From Euborellia annulipes (Eukaryota; Arthropoda; Insecta; Dermaptera; Anisolabididae), in contig JAKCPI010014226.1 in NCBI GenBank assembly GCA_023213315.1, positions 1-64,000 of the forward strand: a stretch of DNA of 64,000 nt, written 5' to 3'. The translations under genes were made by a program, and so were the position numbers. The notes under the pieces were generated by a model that saw nothing but the letters and a program-made list of their open reading frames with translations, ran no database searches and was not told where the DNA came from. The first letter of the stretch is position 1. Every line of letters begins with the position of its first letter. Of the stretch, positions 10,209 through 22,171 are shown piece after piece.

Positions 10209-11697
10209 GACAATTCCAGCAAAAACTACTGAAACTATTTTAAGATATTAAGATAGGGTTTGTAAGAAGGAAGCTCTAACTCTAAACACACAGATGGTTT
10301 AAATTATAAAAATCTAAATGAATAAAGAAATGGTTATCAAAATTATTTCCTAAATAGAATAAAATATAATCCGCCCCAGTAAAATTCTAATTGCATTATT
10401 GAAACATCATCAGCACAATTAAAAAAAATTCAAATCCGAATTGAAGTTAGTTCTATATGCAAAAAGATGCGGTACGGTAACTCACCCCAGTAAAATTCTA
10501 AGTGGACTAATCATATCTTATTTTTCTACCTAATGAAAAAAGATTTCATCAAAATTCGGTAAAGGATTCGATGGGTTCCTAGGTTATCCTGTGTTATGAT
10601 TATCTGTTTATGGGAATTTCAAAATCTTCAAAAATTAATTCCGCCCCAGTAATTTTAGAATGACATCCTACTATACAATTGAATTGGCTAAACAATGAAT
10701 AAAAATTTTCTCTCAAACGGAATGAACTTATTTTTTAGTAAAAGAATTAAATTAAAAAAAAAAACTATCTTTGTGAATTATAGTGAATTATAGGGGATGG
10801 GACATTAACCCCCCCCCCCCTAGTTAATGCCATTACACCTCTACCCCTTTAAGAAAATGCGAGCCTTCACCGCGAAATTACTCTCAAATTAATTTGAATA
10901 AATTAATAAATAATAATTTTATTTGGAAATTATTTATTTTAATTTTCAAACTAATCCACCCCCGTGTAAAAATATATTAAGGAAATATGATTAACAAAAA
11001 TATAGGGAGTGTAAAATGAGTATAATGGTAAATGACTTAAGGAAATAATAAATACTCTTTTTTTTTCAATGACACGTACACGCCCCCTCCCTTTTCATTA
11101 TCTTATATTCTCCCTCTACCCTTAGTGAAATACAAAATATTTAATTTTATATTCAAAAGAATCGTTTTTCGCAGTCAAATTATTTGTTTTTACCATTTTT
11201 TTTTCAACGATAAAATGCATATTAATTACCTTTAATAAGACACTGGAGAGGGTGTGTCGGCTGAGGGTGGGTTGCACTATATTAATTATTCACTTTAAAT
11301 CACTTTAAACACAATTAAAAAAGAGATCATGAGCTCGGCGCCTGCCATCAGGCCACGCTCTCGACTGAACGAGACTCGACTCTCTCTCTCTTTGTATAGG
11401 AATAAAAATAAATAGATGGACATAGCAATTCCCTTTTTATTAAAAGTAAAAAAATTCCTTTTGCTCTAATCTAACTATATTTAGAGATGGAAAAAAATGT
11501 CAACAAGTGATTTGGAATATTCCAAGGCCTTTCTTAAATAATCAACCCTTCATCACCCCTAATCAACCCTTAATATAATAAAATAATAATCAACGATAGT
11601 TTTTTATTGTTTTCTATTTATTTGGCTTCAATTTAGCTAAAATAAATTAAAAATTTTTTTTTCCAATTTTTCAAATCAAATCATATTAAATAAAAAA
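10209..11697. other. AT-rich intergenic DNA
   Basis: The motif CCCCAGTAA(A/T)(A/T)TT recurs near 10374, 10486 and 10644, suggesting an old internally repeated segment. A C-run lies at 10809-10819. No gene was recognised. Confidence 0.45.
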
Positions 11698-12369
11698 TCT
11701 GGTGTGACTGGTCGCACAGCACACAACTTTCTCTTAACTTCGATAATTGAAAGTTGTGTTCTGTGCTTGTCACACCAAATTTTTTTGTGTAGAGATATAT
11801 TTAGTTTCCGCCGATTTATTAAAATTCAAGATATAAAATTTATAAACATGGGAAAATATTTATATTTTGTTACCATGGAAACCATTTCTCCCTATCTTTC
11901 CTATGAAGTACAAGAGTAAAGTGGTCTTCAAACAATTTTCAGGGCAAAATGAGAATATACATCTGAAAGAGCATCTAAAAAATAATTGATTTTTGAATTT
12001 TAATCAAAAACGTTGAAGCGAATTTTGAGAAAATCGAAAAAAAAAAACTGAAAAAGTATATCAGTAAAGTACTTGTACTTTTTGGCCGATTTTATTTAAA
12101 TGTTTCGTGACACGTCCCACGAGGGTGCCTAAATTAAATATAAAATTTCAACCTCCTAGCTCTTTTCGTTCTTGAGATATTTTGTTCACAGACAGACACA
12201 CACACAGACAGACAAACCACGTTGCGAAAACCACTTTTTTTGGATTCAGGGAACCTCAAAACGTGTTTATCCATCAAAATCTCGACATCGAATTTTTGAC
12301 ATTAATCCAATACTTTCTCTCTCTATATATACCCTAGTATATTACATATCTACATAGGTAAGAGAAAGT
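11698..12369 (-). mobile_element. HPE subfamily A copy
   Basis: Complete from the 3' hairpin (11698-11781) to the 5' hairpin ending GAGAAAGT at 12369. The microsatellite is short (ACAGACAGACACACACACAGAC near 12188). A-runs flank both ends. Confidence 0.88.
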
Positions 12370-14016
12370 AATATAGAATACCTTCCTAATTGCGTAACAG
12401 GTTTGTAAGGAGGGGGGGGGAGAAGGGAATTTGTAAAATCTTATAAAAATAAAAAAAATTAGAATAAATTTATTATCACCGTAATATTGTTATTTTATCA
12501 GCTACCCATGCAATTATAAGTGTTTTGAGATTTTCGTTTTTACTTTCTCTTACCCTATATTAAAATTTAAATAATGGATATCCGTTACTTTTTCAACATT
12601 CAATAGAACGATGAGTCGGCGTCGAATTAATTTTATTAATGACTAAAACAAATAAATATCCAAATACTTTTAGTTATTTATAGGGAGCCCAATCTGAGAT
12701 GTCAAATGAAACAATTTGAAAATTTAGATCAATAGAAGAATGAAACAAAAATTAGAATAAAAGATCTCCACTCCTTTATTATATGTACTTTCTTATAAAT
12801 TTTAATATTATAACCCTCTCTGCTTTTTATTTTTATTACCACCATGTATTGAATAACAAATATGAACAATTTCAGTTCATTTTCATTGTTACGTCACTGC
12901 TACTAGTATATCAATATAATATAGTATATTAGAATAAAAGCTGAAAAAATAAAACAATTCTCTCTACGTATGTCGATATAAAATTTTATTTTCTTCTTTG
13001 ATTGCGCGCCCTTAACTAAAAAAAAAAAAAATAAAACTCGAAATTTGATAATAAAATTTGTTTTTTTTTTCTTTTGGCAAGTAAACATAGAAACAAAGCA
13101 ATTGACGAATGTAACAAGCATTGGAAAACAATTCCCCTTTGCAATATTCATAATTCTATCTGTCTATTTATCTATTCTTTTTCTATTCCAAAGACGACGA
13201 CGACGATGATCAACTGTCCAACTTATCATAAAAAGCCAATAGATAGTAAGTTAGCGATTCGCCGTTGCCAAGGGTCGTTTAATATCAAGAAAAGCTGAAG
13301 GAAAAAAAAAAATTCGCTTAGCTCAGCATTTGCTTGCTTGGTTAGACGCGCGCCGCGAATAAAACATGCGCCAAAATATAGAGTAAGAGAGTCATTTGAT
13401 ATCAAATTGCCTCTCTTTTTTTTTTGTGCTAGAAAAATTAAAAAAATCATTTTTTGTCTCTCTCTCTCGGCTCTTTTTTTTCTATCTATACTCAAGTTAA
13501 AAGAACTATTTCAATGAATTTGAAATGCATTCGCTAAAAACTAGATCGATAGAGGCATAGAGTTAATTTTTTTTTTCTTCTGATTTTCAATTTCTCGGCT
13601 TATTTAACGTTAAAATGAAGGTTCGATAGATCATGTTGAAAACAATAGACAATGAATAGTCATTTTTTTGTTTTTAAATACAAATTGCTATTTTGTAAAA
13701 ATTTTATTTTTGAATGTGAATAGTAAAAAAATAAAAAGACTAAATCAAAGAGTTTTTAATTATATTATTAGGACAAAATTCATGAAATTCGTCTTTCTCT
13801 CGTTTATATTAATGCATGGTGTTTTTTTTATTAAGTAGGCTACTCCATTAATTTTTACCCCTTAGAGAGCTGGGTCGGCAACCTCATTTTCATTTTCAAA
13901 AAAAAAAAAAAAAAAATATTAAGCGTGCTATCAGATGTTTTGTTATGTAATGTGTATTTTAAAATTTTAAATAGGATTTTTACTTTCTCTTACCTATGTT
14001 TTTTTAATCAAATATA
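12370..14016. other. AT-rich intergenic DNA with HPE stubs
   Basis: HPE 5' stubs (TTTACTTTCTCTTACC) occur at 12539-12554 and 13979-13994. A GC-richer patch at 13240-13380 has no convincing frame. A-run at 13898-13916. Confidence 0.5.
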
Positions 14017-14735
14017 AATTACTAGCTGCGGTAGGGTTGCCTTCGGCAACCCTACCCCGCTAGCCCTGGCGGGCGGCGTCTCGGGATATGACTAAGAGTT
14101 GTCCAGATAAATGTATTTTAATTAATTATGAGGAAGAATTATTTTTTATTTTAAATATTTGATTAATATATTTTTCAATTATTTACACCCTAAGAAAGCA
14201 GCATTTTAAATTTCATTAAAATCGAATGAAAAATAAATTTTAGGGGGGCCAGGGGGGATGATTGCACTTTCTGAAGTCTAAAATACCATTTTTCAATTAT
14301 TTACACCCTAAGAAAGCAACATTTTAAATTTTATTAAAATCGAATGAAAAATAAAAAAAATAAAAATTTAAGGGGGGGGGGGGCGCAGAGCGGAAAAATC
14401 TTTTCAAATGTCGAATTGTTAGGGGAGGAATAGTTTTTATTTTTCATTTTAAATTTTTTGATAAATATATTTTTCGTAAAGCGAGTTAGATCCTGTTTTC
14501 CAATGCTTTGCTATGGGGTAATTGATAACCCCCAAAAAGGGGGGGTTCCCTACCCCTAATTCGATATAATGATAGCCTAAAACCACCCCCGGAAAATTCC
14601 CTACCCATTAAAAAAAACTCCATGAAAATCGGTCCAGTAGTTTCGGAGTCTATGCGTTACAAACAGACAGACAACAACAGACAGACAGACAGACAGACAG
14701 ACAGAGATTGTCTTTTATATTATTAAAAGATATTA
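14017..14735 (+). mobile_element. RTE-like non-LTR or related retroelement remnant
   Basis: Starts TTACTAGCTGCGGTAGGG. It ends with a block resembling RTE-type 3' regions: ATCGGTCCAGTAGTTTCGG at about 14618, followed by (ACAG)n at 14660-14704 and a TTTTATATTATTAAAAGAT tail. An internal segment of about 95 bp is repeated in tandem-like fashion (14171-14260 and 14288-14385). No reverse transcriptase frame survives. The assignment rests on the tail and family-like motifs only. Confidence 0.5.
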
Positions 14736-14831
14736 AAAATCAGTATAAAATAAAAAAAAATTTATAAAGTTTTGTGTTCAAGAAAATTGTTTTATTGAAT
14801 AAAAGGGCTTTACGTTTCCCATTTCATCAAG

Positions 14832-14933
14832 TTTTTTTTTTTTTTTTGTTCAAAACACACTTTTCTCATTCACACTCACACTCACACACACATTCTTTTC
14901 GGCAACTTAGGCCATTTAAGACTTTGACGATAA
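14832..14933 (-). mobile_element. SINE-1 3' tail fragment
   Basis: Reads in reverse as GTCTTAAATGGCCTAAGTTGCCGAAAAGA, then GTGTGAGTG repeats, then a poly(A) tail (plus-strand T-run at 14832-14847). This is the same tail as the copies at 41283-41513 and 24591-24874. Confidence 0.75.
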
Positions 14934-15159
14934 TCAAGTTTTCTTGAAATTGTCCCGGTGGTTTGACAACTAATTCTAAAAAAAATTTTTTTATCAAAAT
15001 AGAATGTGGTACTTTAATTGAAACCTCACGTAAATTAATCTATTTTCAAAAGACTTGCCGATGAGCTAGAAGTGTGAAATTTGAAATTTAATTTAATTAA
15101 AAATTTTTTTTAATTTAATTTTAATAAAATAGTAAAGAATAAAATACTATTCGTTTTTT

Positions 15160-16182
15160 ACTTTCTCTTAGCCTATATATGAAATATATAGGAGAGAAAG
15201 TATTGCGATCATGTCAAAATTCGATGTCGAGATTTTGATGGATATACATGTTTTGAGGTCCCCTGAGTCCAAAAGTGGGTCCCGCAAATTGGTCTGTGTG
15301 TCTGTGTGTCTGTGTGTCTGTGTGTCGTGTGTGTGTGGAACCATTTTTTTAGCATGAAGGAGTTGAGCTAGCGGATTGAAATTTTATATTTAACTTAGGT
15401 ACCTTTGAAGAATCTCAAAATAAGCTTTTGAACAAAATCGGCCAAAAAGTACTAGTACTTTACTGATGTACTTTTTCAGTTTTTTTCGATTTTCTCAAAA
15501 TTCCCTCCAAGGATTTTTTTAAAATTCATAAATGAACTATTTTTTAGATGCTCTTTAAATGTATATTCTCATTTTGCCGTTGAAATCTTCTGAAGACCAC
15601 TTTACTCTTGTTCTTCATAGGAAAGATAGAAATGGTTGCCATGGTAACGGAATTTAAATCTTTTTCTTTTTATTAGATTAAAAATCAATTATTATTTAAA
15701 TTCCCATTTATTTTAAATTTATTTGTGTCTTTAATTGTTTCAAAGAAAACATATATGTCTCTCTCTCACTTGCAAACATTATCGTCTCTCTCTACTCTTT
15801 TTAAATTCCCTTTCCACCTCATCTTCGCATAGGAACAATGTTAATTTCCTATAGGGATTTGTATGTTAATTTCGATTCAAAAGGGGGCCCCCTTTAGAAC
15901 TTTTTAGGCATTTAAAATTTTTTTTCCAATTCTTATGAAATTTTGTATTTATTTACGATTCTATATTGTGTATAAAATGTCCAAATATGAGATTAAAATT
16001 TTGAAAAATAACCATAGTTTATTTGAAGCAGTCAACATTTAAAATGCAAGTTTGAAACTAAGGTGCTATCGGAAACTAAATATATCTCGACACAAAAAAT
16101 CTGGTGTGACCAGCACAGTGCACAACTTTCTCTTACCGAAGGGGTAAGAGAAAGTTGTGTGCTGTGCGCCAGTCACACCAGA
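15160..16182 (+). mobile_element. HPE subfamily B, full length
   Basis: Shares the 5' 490 bp and the 3' hairpin with subfamily A. After GGTTGCCATGGTAAC it carries a different segment of about 430 bp (15650-16080), with CTCTCTCTCAC runs, GGGATTTGTATGTTAATTTCG and GGGGGCCCCC. Bounded by T-runs on both sides (TTTTTTACTTTC and CCAGATTTTT). Other B copies are at 20101-21072 and 29641-30663. Confidence 0.9.
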
Positions 16183-16192
16183 TTTTTATTAT

Positions 16193-16760
16193 TAGAGACC
16201 GGACAAAAAGCATAAAAAAATGGAAAAAAAAGTGCTTAAAAAAGCATAAAAATCTTGAATAATAAGTTGTTAAATAAGCATAAAAGTTGAAAAAAAGCAT
16301 CTAATAAGCAATTTTTACTCATACCAATGGCGTATACAAATTTTTTTTTAAAGAAAAATTGCAAAAAATTTTGTTTTTGCGGAACCAAATTTTTCACCCT
16401 GATGAAAAAATTTTTTTCCAGGGCTATATTTTTTCGCACTGCGGAGTTTTTGAAATTTTTTTTTTTTTTTTTGGGCGGGGCGGGCCCCCCTCCCCCTCCT
16501 TATATACGTCCCTGGTGCATCCGTGTGTGAATGGGAAAAAGTGTGTTTTTTAATTAAAAAAAAAAAAATTATAAATATTCGTAAAATAAGTTCAAATAAG
16601 CATGAAAGGGAAAAAAGCATGAAAACTCAAAAAAAGCAAAAAAAGCATAAAAAATGCAATCTCAATACACTTAGTTTTTCCTAATTCGTATAGAAATTAA
16701 ATATTTAATGGTTGCTTATAAAATTGAGCAATAAGCATTTTGCTTAAAATCCGGTCTCTA
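16193..16760. mobile_element. hAT-type element, family M8, rich in GCATAAAA
   Basis: Perfect 11-bp inverted ends TAGAGACCGGA and TCCGGTCTCTA, flanked by a perfect 8-bp duplication TTTATTAT (16185-16192 and 16761-16768). It landed next to the 3' T-run of the preceding HPE. The inside has many AAGCATAAAA units. A possible further nested element (CAATGGCGTATA at 16325 to TATACGTCCCTG at 16514) has no clear duplication. Internal frames are homopolymer-driven and not credible genes. Confidence 0.82.
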
Positions 16761-16820
16761 TTTATTATTATTTATTTGTCTCTCCCATCCAAGAGAGAGC
16801 ATTATTTATTGTTAGTTTAT

Positions 16821-16953
16821 AAATTCAAATGTACCGTACTGTCGAAAACTAAATATATCTCGACATTAAAAATCTGGTGTGACAAGCACAGAACAAAACT
16901 TTCGAATACCGAAGGTAAGAGAAAGTTGTGTGCTGTGCGACCAGTCACACCAA
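16821..16953 (+). mobile_element. HPE 3' end fragment
   Basis: Starts in AAATTCAAATGTACCGTACTG and runs through ATATATCTCGACA to the 3' hairpin, where the terminal CACCAGA is changed to CACCAAA. Confidence 0.8.
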
Positions 16954-17009
16954 ATTTTTTGATACTCTATCTATAATAAAAAAAAGACTAAAAAGTTTAA
17001 AATAAAAGT

Positions 17010-17304
17010 ATAATAAAAAAACTTTTTTATAAAAATGCTTTTATTTAAATTGAACTAAAAAGAAATGATTTAATTGTTCTTGTTAAAATTGTTGAATATT
17101 TATGACTTAAAATAAAAGTGTGGTGCGTTTCGAAGTGATTCCGAGGCTCTAAGAATATACAATTCATTAACCTATCACGCGCCCCACCCTTTTATTTTAA
17201 GTAATAAATATCCAACCATTTTTACAAGAGTAATTAAATTTTTTCTCTCTTTTTAGTTCAATTTAAATATAAGGATTTTTATAAAAAAAGTTTTTTTTTA
17301 TTAT
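17010..17304. repeat. AT-rich foldback element
   Basis: Arms of about 125 bp: CTTTTATTTAAATTGAACTA at the left pairs with TAGTTCAATTTAAATATAAG at the right. AATAAAAGTGTGGTGCG pairs with CGCGCCCCACCCTTTTATT. The centre lies near 17150. No coding content. Confidence 0.7.
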
Positions 17305-17995
17305 ATTTTTATAAAAAATATTTGGAAATATAATAAATTAAAGAAATATTTCCAAAATAAGTTATTAAATGTTAAACTCCTTAGGTGGGATTAAACAAAA
17401 AATCGAAGTCTCCTTGTGCTTAAAAAGATGGAAAAACATTAAAATTAGGGCTTAAAAAAATTAATTTTTTAATGAAATTTAAAAATTAAAAGAAAATTCT
17501 AAACCGCTAAGCAATTTGAAACAGATAATACAATAAAGAAATCGAAATAAAATGAATACATCAAAGGAATTTTAGAATAAATTCCGCTGTACTGGCAACA
17601 TACGAAAATGATTGTCAAATCTCTTTCGAATCTTTACAACTTCGATAAAGCTTTGATTTCAAGTTATAATCCATTAAAAATCAATGCTTGGGTTTGCGAC
17701 GGGGGAACTTAACAGCCCCGGCCTCTCTTTCACACACATAAAAATCCACCCCCCCCCCCACCTTCTTTTTTTTATTAGCGTGATTTATTTTACAATGTTC
17801 AAATCACATAAGTTAAATAAATTTCTTTACGTTATTCCCTTTAAATGTATTCATTATTATTATTATTTTGTTTGAAATATACAAACTTTTTCATTCATGT
17901 CAGAAAAAGTAATTAATTAGTATAGTAATAATAATATGCTCAAAAAAAAAAAATTATTTAATACTGTATGTATAAATTAGTACAGTATACCAGTA
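17305..17995. other. AT-rich stretch, nothing recognised
   Basis: A C-run lies at 17750-17759. No gene or repeat end was seen. Confidence 0.45.
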
Positions 17996-18440
17996 AAGAG
18001 AAAGTAAAAAAGTCAATTGATTCAAACAGCACTGTTCCATAGGCTCTGCTTGAAATAAACTATGGATATTTTTCAAAATCTTAATCTCATAATTGGACAT
18101 TTTATACACAATAGAGAATCCAAAGCAAAATAAATACAAAATTTCATAAGAATTGGAAAACATTTTTTAAATGCGTAAAAAATTCCAAAGGGGACCGGGG
18201 CCCCCTTTTGAAACGAAATTAACATGCAAATCCCCTTAGGGATTTAACATTGGCTCTATGGAACTAAGAGCCGGAAAGTGAATTACATCTGCAAAGTGTA
18301 TTTCAAACAATTTTCACAAAATATTACATATATACTTTTCAAAGACATATAGTCTATACTTTTCAAAGATCTTAAAAATAATTGATTATGAATTTTAATC
18401 AAAATCGTTAAAAAAGTATTTCAGTACTTCAAATAATTTT
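17996..18440 (-). mobile_element. decayed HPE subfamily B remnant
   Basis: Contains the B-specific segment in reverse (AAATAAACTATGGATATTTTTCAAAATC to CCCCTTAGGGATT, 18050-18245). This is followed by heavily mutated subfamily-common sequence to about 18440. Both terminal hairpins are lost. Confidence 0.7.
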
Positions 18441-18467
18441 CAAGAAAAATATTCAGTATTTTACAAG

Positions 18468-18570
18468 ACTGTGAGTGTTTTTTATTGATGAGGCAAACAT
18501 CCCATGGCTCCTGGGAATCGAACATTGCACCAGGCCACCGGACCCTCGACCTGCACCAATAAAACTCACT
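18468..18570 (-). mobile_element. SINE-2 (tRNA-derived) partial copy, inverted
   Basis: In reverse it gives GGTGCAGGTCGAGGG, CCGGTGGCCTGGTGCAATG, then GATTCCCAGGAGCCATGGGATG and CCTCATCAATAAAAAACACT. The middle of the tRNA region is deleted. It forms an inverted pair with 18712-18850. Confidence 0.7.
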
Positions 18571-18711
18571 TCCCCTTATATGCAGTTAGTCTTGCAAGTC
18601 ACTAACTAGTAACGAAAACGTGAAAAACTTTAAAGAAAAATTTTCCACTTATGCGCCGCTTGATAAACCTGTAGAGGGATAGATATCTGGATCCGCTCTA
18701 TTATTGGTGCG

Positions 18712-18850
18712 GGTCAAGGGTCCGGTGGCCTGGTGCAATGGATAGCACGCCTATGCCCCGGAAAGGCGGAGATCCTGGGTTCGATTCCCGGGGGCCATGG
18801 GATGTTTTTGGCCTCATCAATAAAAAACACTCACAGTCTTGTTAAATATA
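18712..18850 (+). mobile_element. SINE-2 (tRNA-derived) copy
   Basis: The head resembles a tRNA gene: box-A-like TGGCCTGGTGCAATGGATAGC and box-B-like GGGTTCGATTCCC at 18778-18790, as expected of a Pol III internal promoter. The body has CCTCATCAATAAAAAACACT. It does not continue to a full acceptor stem, so it is a SINE head and not a functional tRNA. A related copy is at 63172-63300. Confidence 0.75.
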
Positions 18851-19277
18851 TCTATGACTAGTTAAGTCCGAATCGAGGTATTTTGAATACTATTATCTTA
18901 TTCAAATATATAGATCTCGAAAAATATTCAGTATTTTAGTTGAATGGTTTCAATTAAAGTTTTGTCAGATATGATTTGATCTAAAATATTGAGTTCGAGA
19001 GGAAATGGATATTAGGGAGTTTGGGGGGGGGGGGGGGGTAAGGGGGTGATAATCTATAATGCGACAATTAATTTCCTCTGATTATCATTTGTGGATGTAA
19101 TTAGAAAATCCGCTAGAATTCAGATATTATACTGCATCATTCAATAAAATCATTTTAGATAAATTTAGTAAGGTAGGCAGAATAAAGAAAAATTATAATA
19201 ATTAATTTTCCAGGTGATGTTTTAGTAGCAAGTAGAGAGCTTCATCGGGACAAGAAAATTTAATCATTATTAATCTT
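18851..19277. other. AT-rich stretch with a long G-run
   Basis: The G-run is at 19023-19038. Nothing else was recognised. Confidence 0.45.
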
Positions 19278-19446
19278 TTTTACTATATCTTACCTCTATA
19301 TATATATATTTTAATATATAGAGAGAGAAAGTATTGAATTCATGTCAAAAATTCGGTGTCGGGATTTTGATGAAAATACACGTTTTGGGGTCCCCTGAGT
19401 CCAAAAAAGTGGTGTTCGCTACATGATCTGTCTGTCTGTGAACACA
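19278..19446 (+). mobile_element. HPE 5' end fragment
   Basis: The 5' hairpin (mutated to ACTATATCTTACC) and the CATGTCAAAAATTCGGTGTC block up to the CTGT microsatellite. The rest is missing and a SINE-1 tail abuts it. Confidence 0.75.
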
Positions 19447-19450
19447 GCAG

Positions 19451-20094
19451 ATTTTTTTTTAACACTCACACACACATACACACAGTATTTTCGGCCATTT
19501 TAGGTCATATAAGACCAGGGGCGCCGGAACGAATTTGAATCAGGGGGGGGGGGGCAAAAAATTTTTTTTAGAAAATTAAAATAATTTAATATGTTCAAAT
19601 AGTATAAAACCAAAACAAATCTACTATAAAACGAATCTTAACTTTAAATCTACTATAAAACATTAAAAATTTAAAAAAAAATCACAATTTTAATAAAATT
19701 AAAATTTTAAAAAATTTGGTACTGATTTTATCAAAATTTTTTGGAAAAAAAATGAATTTCTTACGCTTTTAATTTTTTTAAATTTAAAAGATTTTATTTT
19801 TCAAAAGTAAAAATATATCATTTTTAAAAATAAATGAAATAAAAGAAGAAATTTTGTCCCCTCTGCCCCCCCCCCTATAGGATGCCAGGGGGGGCAATGT
19901 ACCCTTGCCCCCCCCCCCCCCTCAGTTCCGGCGCCTATGTATAAGACGAAAAGCGTTATTTATTAATATATCTATTTGGGGTCCAGGCATTCTTATTTAA
20001 GCCAATTAGTAACCAAATGACTTAAATAAAATGCCCGCCTGGGATCCGAACCCGCGACCCTTGGTATACAAGGCTAGCACGCTAACCCCTCTAT
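19451..20094 (-). mobile_element. SINE-1 copy split by a hAT MITE
   Basis: The 3' tail (T-run and ACTCACACACACA) is at 19451-19515. The promoter side, with CCGAACCCGCGACCC (reverse box B) and AGCACGCTAACC, is at 19948-20094. The family M2 element 19516-19939 separates the two halves and carries its own duplication. Confidence 0.8.
19516..19939. mobile_element. hAT-type MITE, family M2, nested in SINE-1
   Basis: Perfect 8-bp duplication TATAAGAC (19508-19515 and 19940-19947). Ends CAGGGGCGCCGGAAC and GTTCCGGCGCCTATG. Removing it restores the family's GGCC...TAAGAC continuity within the SINE. Confidence 0.88.
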
Positions 20095-20100
20095 ATTTTT

Positions 20101-21072
20101 ACTTTCTCTTACCTATGTATATATGTAATATATATATAGAGAGAAAGTATTGGTTTCATGTCAAAAATTCGATGTCGAGATTTTGATGGATCTTCACGTT
20201 TTGAGGTCCCCTGAATCCAAAAAAGTGGTTTTCGCGACATGGTCTGTCTGTCTGTCTGTCTGTGTGTGTTCAATTTTAAGCATGAAGGAATTGAGCTATG
20301 AGGCTGAAATTTTATATTTAAGTTAAACACCCCCGGGACCGACAAAATAAGCTTTTAATCAAAATCGGCCAAAAAGTACTAGTACTTTACTGATGTACTT
20401 TTTCAGTTTTTTTCGATTTTCTCAAAATTCGCTCTAACGATTTTGATTAAAATTCAAAAATCAATTATTTTTTAGATGCTCTTTCAAATGTATATTCTCG
20501 TTTTGCCCTCAAAATTGTTTGAAGCACACTTTACTCTTGTGCTTCATAGGAAAGATAGGAGAAATAAATGGTTGCCATGGTAACCGAATTTAAATCTTTT
20601 TCTTTTTATTAGATTAAAAATCAATTATTATTTAAACGCCCATTTTTTTTTTCGGAGAAAACATATCTCTCTCTCACAAAACTATCTTCTCTCTTTCTAC
20701 GCGTTTTCCTAATCTTCGCATTTGGCCAATGTTAATTTCCTATAGGGATTTGTATGTTAATTTCGATTCAAAAGGGGTCCCCTTTGGAACTTTTTACGCA
20801 TTTAAAATTTTTTTTTCCAATTCTTATGAAATTTTGTATTTATTTACGAATCTATATTGTGTATAAAATGTCCAAATATGAGATTAAAATTTTGAAAAAT
20901 AACCATAGTTTATTTGAAGCAGTCAACATTTAAAATGCAAGTTTGAAACTAAGGTGCTATCGGAAACTAAATATATCTCGACACAAAAAATCTGGTGTGA
21001 CCAGCACGGTGCACAACTTTCTCTTACCGAAGGGTAAGAGAAAGTTGTGTGCTGTGCGCCAGTCACACCAGA
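20101..21072 (+). mobile_element. HPE subfamily B, full length
   Basis: 5' hairpin at 20101, GTCT-rich microsatellite at about 20242-20268, B-specific segment 20585-20975, 3' hairpin ending CACCAGA at 21072. The flanks are T-runs. Confidence 0.9.
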
Positions 21073-21419
21073 TTTTTTTAATTTGAATTAAAGATATATT
21101 CATTTATAATACCTCCCTATGTATAAAGATTTAAGATTTGAAACCTAATCTTAATTATGTACGTGAAAGGGAGCCTGGAATGGCTTAGGTCCCATGGGGG
21201 AGGGTACCCCCCCTGGCTACGCCTATGATCGAAGTTGTAAAGATTCAAAAGAGATTTAAATATCCAGTAAGTTTACGTAATATTAATAAATAATAATAAT
21301 TAATAAGCACAAAAGTGTTAGATTTGGATTCTAAAATGAAAACGCCGAGATTTTATTTCATACTGTGTTGAAAGAAAAAAGAAAAAAAAAGTAGCGCTAT
21401 TTTATTTTAGAAAGTTGTT
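21073..21419. other. unassigned stretch
   Basis: No gene or repeat end was recognised. Confidence 0.45.
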
Positions 21420-21880
21420 TCTATTGATTGCCTGGCCGGTAAAGCAGGTCTCTAATTAAGCGGACGGTGAAAATTGAATTTCAAATTTCCTCGGCTCAGT
21501 TCTCAACGTCTGGATTAAGAAAATTTAATTTTATTCGTAAAGTTTTGTGAAGCTTAAGTTGGTAGGCCGCCTGGGAAACGGGCGTGCGGCGTTGCCTCTT
21601 TAAGAACGATAAAGTTAAGTATCCAACTGGCGGTGTTTATTCCTAATTGTCTTAATGAAAAGAGGGCGGCGAAGATAGCGCGCCAGTTTGAAGAAGAAGA
21701 AGAAGAACGAAGAAGAAAAGAGCGATGTGAATGTGCGGCCCTTTTGGATGTCGACGTCGCCAACGCAATTACCGCCATGCAATCTGACAACAGAGCAAAA
21801 GCATCCGAGTAAATGCCACCACCCTCGCTAATTTACACATCCCCAAGGTGTACAGAACAAAGGCAGGACAGACAGTCAGA
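21420..21880. other. GC-richer island of unknown role
   Basis: Base composition rises clearly over the surrounding DNA, with several CG dinucleotides and a (GAA)n run at 21690-21720. A 78-codon minus frame (21554-21790) and a short plus frame beginning at an ATG near 21752 are open, but neither shows a recognisable domain. Because it is the most gene-like non-repeat sequence upstream of the LRR exons, it could be a 5' exon or promoter-proximal region of that gene. That is inference only. Confidence 0.3.
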
Positions 21881-22171
21881 CAGACAGACACAACAACTGA
21901 CAAGAATTTCAGTCAGTTGATGAATTGGATGATATTATTTTATTAAACCCACTTTTGCTTTGAATGCCACTGAAATTAACAACATTTACTACAACAGTAC
22001 TATAAAAATAAAAAATAATAATAAACACTCAAACAGAAAATTGAATTTTATATTTTATATTTTTCACTCCGAGAAAAACATGACTTTTTAATTATTATTT
22101 AATTTAATCAGTGCAAAACAGTGATAAAGTCAAATAATAAAAATAATTCGAAATTTTTAAACAAATATTTT

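Noticed and set aside
14654..14704. CRISPR-like or satellite array from ACAG and GT repeats
   Set aside because: Simple microsatellites without unique spacers, always at fixed positions within repeat families.
18712..18790. Functional tRNA gene
   Set aside because: Box A and box B are present, but the acceptor stem does not close and the sequence runs into a SINE body also found at 63172.
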